From: Roseovarius gahaiensis
Lineage (GTDB): Bacteria; Pseudomonadota; Alphaproteobacteria; Rhodobacterales; Rhodobacteraceae
Assembly: GCF_011601345.1 (NCBI RefSeq)
Contig: NZ_JAAORB010000009.1
Coordinates: forward strand, 1 to 64,000
DNA: 64,000 nucleotides
Reading direction: 5' to 3'
How positions within the stretch are numbered: the stretch's first letter is position 1; every line of letters starts with the position of its first letter. Under the pieces are notes generated by a model. That model was not told the origin of the DNA. It worked only from the letters and a program-made list of their open reading frames with translations, and did not search any database. Below, piece after piece: positions 54,806 to 63,812 of the stretch. Both the position numbers and the translations under genes were made by a program.

Positions 54806-55231
54806 TTAGCCGCCGCAGCCGCCGATTGTGACCTTTACGGTCTTCGATACTTTGGCAAAGCTGCCATCCGACATTTTCGCCACTGCGACCACGTCCTGCG
54901 TTCCAGCAAGCCGGATACGGGTTTTGGCGCGCTGCGCTCCGGCCAGAGGGCCAAAGTTGAAGGTCGCAACGCCCGGGGTCGGGTTGCCAGCGGCCAGAAC
55001 CATGATGGCTTCTGCACCTTCGGCGGACACTTCGATCGGAACGGTGTTGCCGTTTTCGGCAATCTCGGGCGCATCCAGTTCAACGCCACCGTCGGCCACA
55101 TCGGCACCGCCGGTGAATTCGTTGATCGCATCGTCCACAGCCGAGGCCATGGCGGGCATGGGCAGCACGGTCACCGCAGCAGCGGCAGCCCCGAGTGCCA
55201 TTGTTTCACGTCGTGTGATTTGCATTTTCAT
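54806..55231 (-). CDS. soxY: SoxY, covalent sulfur-carrier protein
   Basis: A 141-residue protein with a Tat-type signal (TRRETMALGAAAAAVTVL). The C-terminal swinging arm ends GGCGG, where Cys139 carries all pathway intermediates. Heterodimer with SoxZ. The signature is intact. Confidence 0.96.
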   Translation of the reverse strand: MKMQITRRETMALGAAAAAVTVLPMPAMASAVDDAINEFTGGADVADGGVELDAPEIAENGNTVPIEVSAEGAEAIMVLAAGNPTPGVATFNFGPLAGAQRAKTRIRLAGTQDVVAVAKMSDGSFAKVSKTVKVTIGGCGG

Positions 55232-55255
55232 CTCCTTGGATAATCCGTGACGGGA

Positions 55256-55735
55256 TCATTCTTCCTTGAGGGTAACAAGGAAGGCGACCACATCTTCGAT
55301 TTGCTGGGCCGTCAGCAGCGGATCCAGCGGGCCTTCGGGCGCTTTGCCAGTGTAGGCATCGCCCGGCCGCGTGAAGCCTTCAACCTTGAAGTAGGCTGGC
55401 ATCATTGTTCCCGGATAGGTCTTCTTGGCATTGGCCACGATACCGCGAATTTCGGCTTCGCCCCAGCGATCGCCAACACCGTCCAGCGGCGGGCCGATTT
55501 CACCATGGAACGGTGCATCATCAAGTGCGGACACCTTGTGGCACGATATGCAGTTGCCGACCGACTTGGACTTCATGACCACAGCGCCATTTTCGACATC
55601 CCCGGGTTGACCGGTGAGCGATTCGGCAACCGCGCCATATTCGTCGAACTGCACGTCGCCCGGCGCAACCGGTTCGGCCATTGCAGATCCAGCCGCAAGC
55701 ACTGTTGCTGCCAGAATAGTTGTTGAAAGCTTCAT
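55256..55735 (-). CDS. soxX: SoxX, monoheme cytochrome subunit of SoxAX
   Basis: A 159-residue protein with a signal peptide (about 1-20) and one heme site CISCH (62-66); Met ligand region TMMPAYF. ATG 55735 follows a GGGAGGAAAC ribosome-binding site, which rules out the longer frame. First intact gene of the XYZABCD run. A candidate SoxR operator lies 82-99 bp upstream. Confidence 0.94.
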   Translation of the reverse strand: MKLSTTILAATVLAAGSAMAEPVAPGDVQFDEYGAVAESLTGQPGDVENGAVVMKSKSVGNCISCHKVSALDDAPFHGEIGPPLDGVGDRWGEAEIRGIVANAKKTYPGTMMPAYFKVEGFTRPGDAYTGKAPEGPLDPLLTAQQIEDVVAFLVTLKEE

Positions 55736-55816
55736 GTTTCCTCCCATGGCTACCATGTTTTTTGCTGCGATAGCTCTGTATACAGTAGGCTACCAGCCAT
55801 GTCTTTCGCAACAACA

Positions 55817-55834
55817 AATTCAGGTTTGTGAATT
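55817..55834. promoter_or_regulatory. Candidate SoxR operator upstream of soxX
   Basis: A perfect inverted repeat AATTC-N8-GAATT (spacer AGGTTTGT) in the gap between the soxW remnant and soxX. Persulfide-sensing ArsR-type repressors such as SqrR/BigR recognise ATTC-N8/9-GAAT-like sites, and SoxR of Paracoccus is known to bind the soxW-soxX gap. Confidence 0.6.
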
Positions 55835-55857
55835 ATTTCCAGACAAGCCCCTGATTT

Positions 55858-56337
55858 TTACTGATCTTGCCGGGCGCGCCATTCTTGAATGCGGCGCGCG
55901 TGATCACGTTGAAACGCCTCGGCGGCTTGTTGCGCCGTTTTCCCGTTTGGCACCTATTTGGCCAAGACTATCACGGACGGGGGAAACAAAACCTCCCATT
56001 TCCGCAGGACATCCTTTTCCGGCATAGTTACGCCATCGCATCCGATGGTTTTAACGATCATCATCCAGGGTCCGTTATGCGACACAAAAGGTCTCTGAGA
56101 TGTAGCCGGCGGTTTTGGGCTGCGGATAGACCGGCTCATGCATTTGCTGACAGTCACCCCTCCCCCCTGCGCAATCACCAGCGCCACCGGCTTGCCTGTC
56201 GCACCGTTCTTGGTCCGATTCTCAGGAAGGTCCACAAACGTGTCACGCATACACCCCCGTAATATGCAGGCCGCCCTCGCCCAGCTCTGCGACCATCGCG
56301 GGCGCGAACAGGTCGATCAATCCAAAGCCGACGTCAC
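55858..56337 (-). pseudogene. soxW: soxW remnant (periplasmic thioredoxin), inactivated
   Basis: Between soxV and soxX, where soxW belongs, the minus strand carries pieces of SoxW in order but in broken frames. One frame gives APAMVAELGEGGLH and then stops. A shifted frame continues RDTFVDLPENR and GKPVALVI, lacks the thioredoxin CxxC (GGGVTVSKC instead), later gives MPEKDVLRKWEVLFPPS, hits TAG 55956-55954, and resumes in the same frame with GKTAQQAAEAFQRDHARR up to TAA 55858. The remnant begins with a GTG overlapping the soxV stop. At least one frameshift and one stop, so no functional product. Confidence 0.75.
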
Positions 56338-57071
56338 CCGATAGACTGGAACGACGGGAACCACCGCAGCATCATATTCGCGATCAGGTTCACCGCATCC
56401 GTTGCGATCAGAACGGCGAAGACGATCAACATAGCGCCCATCGCCTTTTCCACGTAGCCCAAGTAGCGCCGCTTGGATTGAATCCAGTTCAAAAACGGGC
56501 GCGCGAACAAGGCCGCCACGATGAACGGCGCAGTCATTGCCAGCCCATACACCATCAAAAGCAAAGCCCCTTCGGCGACGCTGCCCATGCCACTGGCCAC
56601 CATCAAAATCGCCGCCAGCGCCGGGCCGACACAGGGCGTCCAGCCAAATCCAAAGGCAAGCCCCATGACATAAGCGCCGATGATCGTCGTCGGCGCGGCG
56701 GTGCTTTCCACCCGCGCTTCGCGATACAACAGCGGTATACGGATCATCCCAAGAAAATGCAGGCCAAACAGCAATAGCACCCCGGCCGCCACATAGCTGA
56801 GTGGTTGCCGCCACTGCGCAAACGCCTGTCCCAGCGCCGTGGCCCCCATACCCAGCAATACGAAGATCGTCGTGACCCCCAAGGCAAAGAAAGCCGCCGA
56901 AATCACAAGCCGCTTTTGCGCCCCGGGTGCAATTGCGCCATCGCCGCGCAACTGGTTCATCGACAGGCCCGCCATGTAGCACAGATAAAACGGCACCATC
57001 GGAAGAATACATGGCGTAAAAAACGACAAAAGCCCCGCAAGCGCAGCCCCGGCATAGGAAATGTCCAGCAT
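56334..57071 (-). CDS. soxV: SoxV, CcdA-type membrane electron carrier
   Basis: A 245-residue protein with six membrane helices of the CcdA/DsbD-beta family. It passes electrons from cytoplasmic thioredoxin to the periplasm. Redox cysteines occur in FFTPCILPMVPF and GWTPCVGPAL. In Paracoccus it is essential for chemotrophic sulfur oxidation. Its usual acceptor SoxW is decayed here, so SoxS or another thioredoxin would be the acceptor. Divergent from soxS. Confidence 0.92.
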   Translation of the reverse strand: MLDISYAGAALAGLLSFFTPCILPMVPFYLCYMAGLSMNQLRGDGAIAPGAQKRLVISAAFFALGVTTIFVLLGMGATALGQAFAQWRQPLSYVAAGVLLLFGLHFLGMIRIPLLYREARVESTAAPTTIIGAYVMGLAFGFGWTPCVGPALAAILMVASGMGSVAEGALLLMVYGLAMTAPFIVAALFARPFLNWIQSKRRYLGYVEKAMGAMLIVFAVLIATDAVNLIANMMLRWFPSFQSIG

Positions 57072-57090
57072 TCGCGAAGCTCCTTGTTAA

Positions 57091-57120
57091 ATCAACATAT
57101 TCAAATTAGGTTGTATGATC
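57091..57120. promoter_or_regulatory. Candidate divergent promoter/operator between soxV and soxS
   Basis: The 72-bp gap is AT-rich and holds CAACATATTCAAATTAGG followed by TTGTATGATC. The left part has ATATTC, matching half of the ATTC-N8-GAAT type, and CAAC/GTTG arms flank it, but the right half-site is degenerate. Paracoccus SoxR is known to bind the soxS-soxV gap. Confidence 0.4.
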
Positions 57121-57143
57121 ATCAAAGGTCAAACGGTTCCACC

Positions 57144-57524
57144 ATGCCCCTACGCGCACTTACTGCATTATCCGCACTACTCTGGCTGACAGTCGCCCCC
57201 GCTGTTCACGCCGTCGAATTGATCATGGTAGAGCAGAAGGGCTGCCACTATTGCATTGAGTGGAAAACCGATCTTGGTCCGATATACCCCAAAACTTCGG
57301 AAGGGCAATATGCGCCCCTGCGCACGGTCCAGATCAAGGATGCGCCACCCGAAGGCGTCGATTTTGCCCGCCCCGTGACCTTTACACCGACATTCGTTTT
57401 GGTTGACAACGGCCAAGAATTGGGCCGTGTAGAAGGCTACCCCGGCGAGGATTTCTTTTGGGGGCTTCTGACCATGCTGCTTGAAACACACACTGACTAT
57501 CCGAACCAACCGCAAACCAATTAG
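57144..57524 (+). CDS. soxS: SoxS, periplasmic thioredoxin-like protein
   Basis: A 126-residue protein with a signal peptide (about 1-23, ending VHAVE) and active site CHYC (C34, C37). A cis-Pro loop TFTPTFVLV and the closing GRVEGYPGEDFFW motif are typical of SoxS. It reactivates SoxYZ and is needed for full expression of the sox genes in Paracoccus. I start at ATG 57144; a longer upstream frame is antisense to soxV. Confidence 0.9.
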   Translation: MPLRALTALSALLWLTVAPAVHAVELIMVEQKGCHYCIEWKTDLGPIYPKTSEGQYAPLRTVQIKDAPPEGVDFARPVTFTPTFVLVDNGQELGRVEGYPGEDFFWGLLTMLLETHTDYPNQPQTN

Positions 57525-57578
57525 ATCAATCGATCCTGAACGCGCCCGTATCAGGAGCCCATAAAACGGAACCAACCG

Positions 57579-57932
57579 ATGGCACTGCCAGTATTTGACA
57601 GCTCCCTCAGCGACGCTGAAATGGACAGCATGCTGGAGAACGCGACCAATGCATCAAACTTCCTGAAGGCCATCAGCCACGAAGGCCGTCTGATGATTCT
57701 GTGTCATCTCGTCTCGGGCGAAAAATCAGTTACGGAACTGGAAGACCTGCTGTCGGCGCGGCAGGCCGCCGTGTCGCAGCAGCTTTCTCGTCTGCGGCTG
57801 GAAGGTCTGGTCATCCCTAGACGCGACGGCAAAACGATTTACTATCGCCTAGCAGATGAACGTCCGCGCCGTGTGCTTGAACTGATCTATGAGCTATTCT
57901 GCGCCGACGACTCCGAAGGTTTGCCAGCCTAG
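57579..57932 (+). CDS. soxR: SoxR, ArsR-family sulfur-responsive repressor
   Basis: A 117-residue winged-helix repressor (HTH about 50-75, VTELEDLLSARQAAVSQQLS). Two cysteines, C42 in ILCHL and C108 in LFCADD, lie where SqrR has C41 and C107, which form a polysulfide bridge when persulfide is present and release DNA. It should repress the sox genes until a reactive sulfur signal appears. It follows soxS by 54 bp. Confidence 0.92.
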   Translation: MALPVFDSSLSDAEMDSMLENATNASNFLKAISHEGRLMILCHLVSGEKSVTELEDLLSARQAAVSQQLSRLRLEGLVIPRRDGKTIYYRLADERPRRVLELIYELFCADDSEGLPA

Positions 57933-57967
57933 CGGCCCAAACCTCCGAGGAGCGGGGGACACGCGCC

Positions 57968-59026
57968 ATGCTTGATTATATCAACGACAACACACTTGTG
58001 GCCCTGATCGGGCTTGTCTCGGGAATTATGCTGGGGCTCGCCGCACGTCTGGGGCGGTTCTGCACCATGGGCGCGATCGAAGACATGCTATATGGCGGGT
58101 CTCTGACACGCATGCGCATGTGGGGTCTGGCCATCGGTATCGCGGTGATGGGCACATTCGCCCTGACCGGCGCAGGCCTAATGGCGCCCGAACAATCTTT
58201 CTACCTGTCAATCCGCTGGATGCCGCTGGCCTCGATCCTAGGAGGGCTGATGTTCGGTTACGGCATGGCGCTGGCTGGCAACTGCGGCTACGGCTGCATC
58301 GCCCGACTGGGTGGCGGCGATTTCCGGGCCTTCGTGATCGTGATCGTCATGGGTGTGTCTGCCTATGTGATGCTGCATGGCCCACTGTCCTACCTGCGCA
58401 ACTGGGCCTTTTTTCAGGAAGAGGTGACAACTGGCTTGCCGCCGGGTCTGGTCCATCTGGTTGTCCAACAAACAGGCTGGTCTTTGGCCGCAACCGGGAT
58501 CGTTGCGGGTGCGTTGATCACGCTGGCCGCGCTATGGTCGCGGGCCTTTGTCAAAGACGTGAAATCCATGTTCTGGGCCGCGATCGTGGGGCTTGCCATC
58601 GTCGCCGGATGGGCGGGCAGCTATTGGGTGGCCACCACAGGTTTTACCGCAATGCCGGTGGTGTCGCACAGCTTTGCCGCGCCGGTGGGTGAATCGCTGC
58701 AATATCTGATGACGGCCTCGGCCAGACCGGTGACGTTCGCGGTCGGATCGGTCACTGGCGTGGCCGTTGGTGCCTTCATCGGATCGCTGATCAAGGGCCA
58801 TTTCCGCTGGGAGGCCTGCGAAGATCCGCGCGAATTGCGCCGCCAGATCACCGGGGCCGTCCTGATGGGCGGGGGGGCCGTGATGGCCATGGGCTGCACG
58901 GTCGGCCAAGGCCTGTCTGCCTTTTCGGTGCTTAGCTTTTCGGCCCCGGTCACGTTCTTGGCGATCATCGCCGGCGCTGCCCTTGGGCTGCGCCAACTGA
59001 TCGAAGGCTTTCAGCCCGCCGAGTGA
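57968..59026 (+). CDS. soxT: SoxT, YeeE/YedE-family sulfur-compound transporter
   Basis: A 352-residue membrane protein with about nine helices and two YeeE/YedE repeats. Cys-containing motifs known from thiosulfate importers of this family are present: GNCGYGCIARLGGGD in the first half and MGCTVGQGLSAFS in the second. YeeE-type proteins import thiosulfate or a sulfane-sulfur signal. Placed after soxR (35 bp), it may carry the inducing compound to the cytoplasm, which is an inference from the family and context. Confidence 0.85.
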   Translation: MLDYINDNTLVALIGLVSGIMLGLAARLGRFCTMGAIEDMLYGGSLTRMRMWGLAIGIAVMGTFALTGAGLMAPEQSFYLSIRWMPLASILGGLMFGYGMALAGNCGYGCIARLGGGDFRAFVIVIVMGVSAYVMLHGPLSYLRNWAFFQEEVTTGLPPGLVHLVVQQTGWSLAATGIVAGALITLAALWSRAFVKDVKSMFWAAIVGLAIVAGWAGSYWVATTGFTAMPVVSHSFAAPVGESLQYLMTASARPVTFAVGSVTGVAVGAFIGSLIKGHFRWEACEDPRELRRQITGAVLMGGGAVMAMGCTVGQGLSAFSVLSFSAPVTFLAIIAGAALGLRQLIEGFQPAE

Positions 59027-59053
59027 CCCCGGTTATTCGGTCGCAAAGGCGTG

Positions 59054-60283
59054 TCAAACCCGCTGCTGCGTATACTGCCTCAGCTCAGCCCGCGCCACTT
59101 GTCGGCGATGCACGGCGTCCGGGCCGTCGGCCAATCGCAAGGTGCGTAGATGCGTCCACATCCCGGCCAAGGCAACGTCTTGGCTGATGCCTTGCGCGCC
59201 AAACATCTGCACCGCCTCATCGACGACTTTCAACGCCATGCGCGGGGCGACCACCTTGATCTGGTGAATCCACGGCGCAGCGGCGCGCGCATCGCCTTGG
59301 TCCATCATCCAAGCGGCCTTGAGGCATAGCAAACGCGCCTGCTCAATCTCCATCCGGCAGTCGGCGATGATGTCATAGTTGGCCCCAAGCTGCGCCAAAG
59401 GTTTGCCGAACGCGTCGCGGTCCAGCGCGCGGCGGCACATCATCTCCAACGCGGCTTCGGCCTGTCCGATGGCGCGCATGCAGTGGTGAATACGCCCCGG
59501 CCCCAGCCGCCCTTGGGCGATCTCGAACCCACGCCCCACGCCCAGCAACAGGTTTTCCGCGGGCACCCGCACATCGGTAAAGCGGATATGCATATGCCCG
59601 TGCGGCGCGTCGTCGTGGCCATAAACCTGCATCGGGCGCAGCTTTTCGATACCCGGCGCATCAGCAGGCACCACGATCATCGAATGGCGCTGATGCTTGG
59701 GCAGGTCATCGCCGCCGGTGCGCACCATGACAATATAAACCGCACAGCGCGGATCACCGGCCCCGGTCGCCCACCATTTTTCACCGTTCAACACATAGCT
59801 GTCACCGTCGCGCACGCAAGACATCGCGATATTGGTCGCGTCCGAGCTGGCCACATCCGGCTCGGTCATCAAATAGGCGCTGCGAATCTCGCCCTCCAGA
59901 AGCGGCGTCAGCCAGCGGTCTTTCATGTCCTGCGTTCCATAACGCTCGAACACTTCCATGTTGCCGGTGTCTGGTGCGTTGCAGTTGAACACCTCGGCGC
60001 CCATCGGCGTGCGGCCCATTTCCTCGGCCAGATAGGCATAGTCCACCGTGCTCAGCCCATGGCCCTTGTCGCTATCGGTCAGCCAGAAGTTCCACAATCC
60101 CGCCGCCTTGGCGCGCGCCTTCAACCCTTCAAGGATTTCGGCCTGACGGGTCGTATACTGCCAGCGGTCCCCCTTCGGGATTTCGGCGGCATAGTCAGCC
60201 TCTAGCGGCATGATCTCGTCCCGGATCATGGCACGCACGCGATCACGCAAGGCACTGGTTTCTCGACTCATTCCAAGATTCAT
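59054..60283 (-). CDS. Acyl-CoA dehydrogenase family protein
   Basis: A 409-residue flavoenzyme with the ACAD fold: helical N-domain, middle beta domain with the FAD-contact motif AYLMTEPDVASSDATNI (in pieces) and WWATGAGDPRC, and the C-terminal helical domain with YGAQGISQDV-like FGAQGISQDVALAGMW. It oxidises an acyl-CoA; substrate unknown. Convergent with soxT, 27 bp apart. Resembles the ACAD11-like group by its ARRHxxxLPKHQRHS-type loop. Confidence 0.85.
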   Translation of the reverse strand: MNLGMSRETSALRDRVRAMIRDEIMPLEADYAAEIPKGDRWQYTTRQAEILEGLKARAKAAGLWNFWLTDSDKGHGLSTVDYAYLAEEMGRTPMGAEVFNCNAPDTGNMEVFERYGTQDMKDRWLTPLLEGEIRSAYLMTEPDVASSDATNIAMSCVRDGDSYVLNGEKWWATGAGDPRCAVYIVMVRTGGDDLPKHQRHSMIVVPADAPGIEKLRPMQVYGHDDAPHGHMHIRFTDVRVPAENLLLGVGRGFEIAQGRLGPGRIHHCMRAIGQAEAALEMMCRRALDRDAFGKPLAQLGANYDIIADCRMEIEQARLLCLKAAWMMDQGDARAAAPWIHQIKVVAPRMALKVVDEAVQMFGAQGISQDVALAGMWTHLRTLRLADGPDAVHRRQVARAELRQYTQQRV

Positions 60284-60542
60284 TTGTAGTTCACCCTTTT
60301 CTGCCCGGCCTGCTGACCGCCCTATCGACCTGTGCTTGCATTCGCGACGCTCAAAACCCTATTGGGGCCTGAACACGACCAAAATCGCGAAATCGTCTTA
60401 ACCATTCCCGGAAATTTCCGCACGGCTGCCTCAAACGAACGAGACATTTGCCACGGCGTCAAGATGAACCCGCCGAAAGGTGTGGTTTTTAAACTGTTTC
60501 GCGCCACCCCACCTGTACCAGTAAACGAGAGTTGTATTTTCA

Positions 60543-61175
60543 ATGTCGATACAGACACGAACCAACCACCCAGACAGCGGGCCACAAGTGGCCAAAGCCG
60601 TCACCTGCTTTACACCCGGCACCCTAATCACCACCAAAGGAGGCCGCCGTGCTGTGGAGTCGCTGCGCCCCGGTGATCGCGCCTTGACCCGCGACAACGG
60701 ATTTCAACCGGTGATTTGGACGGGGCAACATGTTTGCAACAACCTAAATCAAAACTGCGGAAGGCTGGCGACACCGGTGTTGATCCGCGCGGATGCACTT
60801 GCCCCCGGCCTGCCCGAGCGTGACATGCTCGTGTCACCCCAGCATCGCTTCTTGACGACTGATCCCGCCCGCCTGTCGGGCACCGGCGAGTCCGAGGCAT
60901 TGATCGAGGCAATCGCCCTGATTGGCGCGCCTGGCATTGAACGGGCGACCTGTGAGAGCGTCACCTATATTCACATCCTGTTCGAGCAGCACGAAATCAT
61001 CCTGTCTGAAAACGCGTGGTCCGAAAGTTTTCAACTGACCCAAGCAAACGCGCGGGCGCTGGCGCAAGACTGCCAAATCAAGGCCTCACCCTGCTTTTCC
61101 GACGCGGATCATACCGGCGTGACTCTGCAATGTCCTGCGCGCACCTGCCTGCCCAATACCGCAAGCGCGGCCTGA
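60543..61175 (+). CDS. Hint-domain protein
   Basis: A 210-residue protein with a Hedgehog/intein-type (Hint) domain common in Rhodobacterales. Starts CFTPGTLITTKGGRRAVESL near residue 22 (nucleophile-position Cys22), then GDRALTRDNGFQPVIWTG and a late HILFEQHEIILSENAWSESF segment (given in pieces). Such proteins often carry calcium-binding repeats; none are seen here. Self-processing activity is possible, but role is unknown. The upstream 259 bp hold no other gene. Confidence 0.78.
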   Translation: MSIQTRTNHPDSGPQVAKAVTCFTPGTLITTKGGRRAVESLRPGDRALTRDNGFQPVIWTGQHVCNNLNQNCGRLATPVLIRADALAPGLPERDMLVSPQHRFLTTDPARLSGTGESEALIEAIALIGAPGIERATCESVTYIHILFEQHEIILSENAWSESFQLTQANARALAQDCQIKASPCFSDADHTGVTLQCPARTCLPNTASAA

Positions 61176-61226
61176 TTGCGCGGCATTGTCCTTTCCGGCC
61201 CGGCGCAGCGCGCTAGACTACGAGCC

Positions 61227-62345
61227 ATGGATAGGCCCATTTTCATCGGTTCCGAAATATATCGCGGCTCAAGCTATGGGCCGCGACACCCGCTGGCCAT
61301 TCCGCGTGTCCCTACGGTGATTGATCTGTCGCGCGCCATCGGCTGGCTACCGCGCGACAGCTATCGCACCAGCCCCCGCGCGCGCCCTGCCGCGCTGACG
61401 GCCTTTCACACCCCGCGTTACGTGGCAGCCCTGCAACAGGCCGAAGCCACGGGCCAAGTCTGCGAGGGCACACGCGCCGACCATGGCCTTGGCACGCTGT
61501 CCAACCCGGTATTCTCCGAGATGTTTCGCCGCCCGGCCACCGCTGCGGGCGGTTCGCTTTTGGCTACGGAACTGCTGGCCAATGGTGGCGCTGTCTATAA
61601 CCCCGGCGGTGGCACGCATCATGGGCAGGCCGATCGCGCCAGCGGGTTTTGCTACCTCAACGATCCGGTGCTGGCCCTCAAGGCGCTGTTTGCCCAAGGG
61701 CTGACGCGGGTGGCCTATGTCGATATCGACGCCCATCACAGCGACGGGGTGGAACAAGCAATGGCAGGCACGGACGGTCTGTTGATGATCTCCACCCACG
61801 AGGAAAACCGCTGGCCCTTTACCGGCGGGCTGGACGATCATGCACAGGGCACCGCACTGAACCTGCCGCTGCCGCTTGGCGCGCAGGACGATGATTTTGC
61901 CTTGGCCCTGCACGAGATGATCTTGCCCACCGTGGCCGCGCACCGGCCACAGGCCATCGTTTTCCAATGCGGGGCCGATGCCGTGCTGGAAGACCCGCTG
62001 TCGCGGCTGGCCTTTTCAAACACCGCGCATATCGCCGCACTGCGCCATCTGCGCCCCCTTAGCCCACGGTTCCTGATGCTGGGCGGCGGCGGTTATAACC
62101 CGTGGAGCGTGGGCCGCCTGTGGACGGCGCTTTGGGCCACGCTGAGCGGCTATGACATCCCCGATCATCTGCCCACCCCGGCCCGACAGGTGCTGGAAGG
62201 GCTGAGTTGGACCCGCAAAGCCCACCTGCCCCGACCCGACCATTGGACCACCACGATTCTTGATGCGCCGCGCAATGGCCCGATCTTGGCCGAGGTAAGG
62301 CAGCGCGTGCGCCACCTTCAGGCGCGGCAAGTTGCGTGGGTCTGA
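61227..62345 (+). CDS. Histone-deacetylase-family zinc amidohydrolase
   Basis: A 372-residue protein of the HDAC/AcuC/acetylpolyamine amidohydrolase superfamily. Metal ligands and catalytic motifs: NPGGGTHHGQAD (catalytic His pair), YVDIDAHHSDGVE (zinc Asp and His) and FQCGADAVLEDPLSRL (second zinc Asp). The substrate tyrosine region is GGGGYNPWSVGR. It removes acyl groups from lysine or polyamines. ATG 61227 is chosen because family homology begins there. The decarboxylase gene starts 57 bp downstream and may be co-transcribed. Confidence 0.88.
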   Translation: MDRPIFIGSEIYRGSSYGPRHPLAIPRVPTVIDLSRAIGWLPRDSYRTSPRARPAALTAFHTPRYVAALQQAEATGQVCEGTRADHGLGTLSNPVFSEMFRRPATAAGGSLLATELLANGGAVYNPGGGTHHGQADRASGFCYLNDPVLALKALFAQGLTRVAYVDIDAHHSDGVEQAMAGTDGLLMISTHEENRWPFTGGLDDHAQGTALNLPLPLGAQDDDFALALHEMILPTVAAHRPQAIVFQCGADAVLEDPLSRLAFSNTAHIAALRHLRPLSPRFLMLGGGGYNPWSVGRLWTALWATLSGYDIPDHLPTPARQVLEGLSWTRKAHLPRPDHWTTTILDAPRNGPILAEVRQRVRHLQARQVAWV

Positions 62346-62402
62346 CCCCTTGCAATTCCCTGCGCAACCGGCAAAGCCTTGCGCAAAGCAAGGACCACAC
62401 GC

Positions 62403-63812
62403 ATGACCGATCAGCCAAACCAACCCGATCCTTTCGCCATTCCGCCCGACACATTGGGCATGAGCGCCGACGATATGCGCCGCCTTGGGCATCGGGTGGT
62501 CGATATGGTGGTCGACCGGTTTGAACGCCGCAATACCGAGGCGGTGATCACCACCGGCGATGCCTCTGATCTGACCACGCAGCTTGGCGGACCTTTGCCC
62601 GACGCACCGATTGACCCCGACACAACATTGGACCTGATGGCACAGGTGGCCCTGCAAAACATGCAACACGGCGATCATCCGCGCTATTTTGCACGTGTGC
62701 CCGGCCCGGCGTCTTTCGCGGCGATTCTGGGCGAGTGGATGGGCACCGGATTTAACACGATCTGCGCCAGTTGGGGCGGCGGATCGGGCCCGGCGGTGGT
62801 GGAAACCACTGTCTGCACATGGGTGGCGGAAATGTTGGGCCTGCCTGCCCAAACCGAGGGCGTGTTGTTGTCGGGCGGATCGCTGGCCAATCTCACCGGC
62901 TTTTGCGTGGCGCGGTCGGAAATCGGGTCGGGCGTGGCCTATCTAACCGACCAAACCCACGCGTCCCTGCCGCGCAACCTGCGCCAAATGGGCCTGCCCG
63001 AGGATCACATTCACATTCTCCCCTCGGATGACGCGCTGCGCCTGTCGGCCGACACCCTGCAAAGCGCCATTGCCGAGGATATCGCCGCAAGCCGTCGCCC
63101 GATGATGGTGATCGCCACCGCCGGCAGCACCAATACCGGCGCGACCGACCCGCTGGACGCCATCGCCGATATTTGCGCCCGGCACGATATCTGGCTGCAT
63201 GTCGATGGGGCCTATGGCGCGCCCGCCGCCATCACCGATCAGGGCCGCGCCACGCTGCGCGGGCTAGAGCGCGCGGATTCGGTCGTGCTGGACCCGCATA
63301 AATGGTTCTTTCAGCCCTATGATCTGGGCATGTGCCTTGTCACCCGGCCCGGTGCGCTGGACCGGTGCTTTTCGATGAACCCCGAATATCTGCGCGATGT
63401 GCAGGCCACTGACGGGGCCGTAAACTATGGCAACCGGTCGCTGGAATTGTCGCGCCGATCACGCGCGCTGAAACTTTGGATGTCCCTGCGAAGCTACGGC
63501 GCACAGGCCTTCCGCGGTGCGGTGGCCGACGGGATCGCCTTGGCCGAGTTCACAGAAAGCCATCTGCGCAGTCAGCCTGAAACGTGGGAGGTGATCACCC
63601 CCGCACAGCTGGGAATCGTGTGCTTTGCCCATCGAGAATCGGACGCGGCCGATCATGCGGCGCGGGCTGCGCGTTTGGCGGCGTCGGGCTTTGCCACCCT
63701 GTCCACCACAACGCTCAAAGACCGCTCGGCGCTTAGGTTGTGTACCATCAACCCGCTGACCACCAAGGCCGACATCATCGAAACGCTAGACCGGTTGGCC
63801 GCTCCGCTTTAG
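62403..63812 (+). CDS. PLP-dependent group II (aromatic-amino-acid type) decarboxylase
   Basis: A 469-residue protein of the aromatic-L-amino-acid/glutamate decarboxylase superfamily. The PLP lysine is K300 in DPHKWFFQPYD, the Asp holding the pyridine nitrogen is in HVDGAYGAPAA, and an N-terminal substrate region HGDHPRYFARVPG is present. Products could be an aromatic or other amine; the substrate is not evident. It follows the amidohydrolase gene, hinting at amine metabolism. Confidence 0.87.
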   Translation: MTDQPNQPDPFAIPPDTLGMSADDMRRLGHRVVDMVVDRFERRNTEAVITTGDASDLTTQLGGPLPDAPIDPDTTLDLMAQVALQNMQHGDHPRYFARVPGPASFAAILGEWMGTGFNTICASWGGGSGPAVVETTVCTWVAEMLGLPAQTEGVLLSGGSLANLTGFCVARSEIGSGVAYLTDQTHASLPRNLRQMGLPEDHIHILPSDDALRLSADTLQSAIAEDIAASRRPMMVIATAGSTNTGATDPLDAIADICARHDIWLHVDGAYGAPAAITDQGRATLRGLERADSVVLDPHKWFFQPYDLGMCLVTRPGALDRCFSMNPEYLRDVQATDGAVNYGNRSLELSRRSRALKLWMSLRSYGAQAFRGAVADGIALAEFTESHLRSQPETWEVITPAQLGIVCFAHRESDAADHAARAARLAASGFATLSTTTLKDRSALRLCTINPLTTKADIIETLDRLAAPL

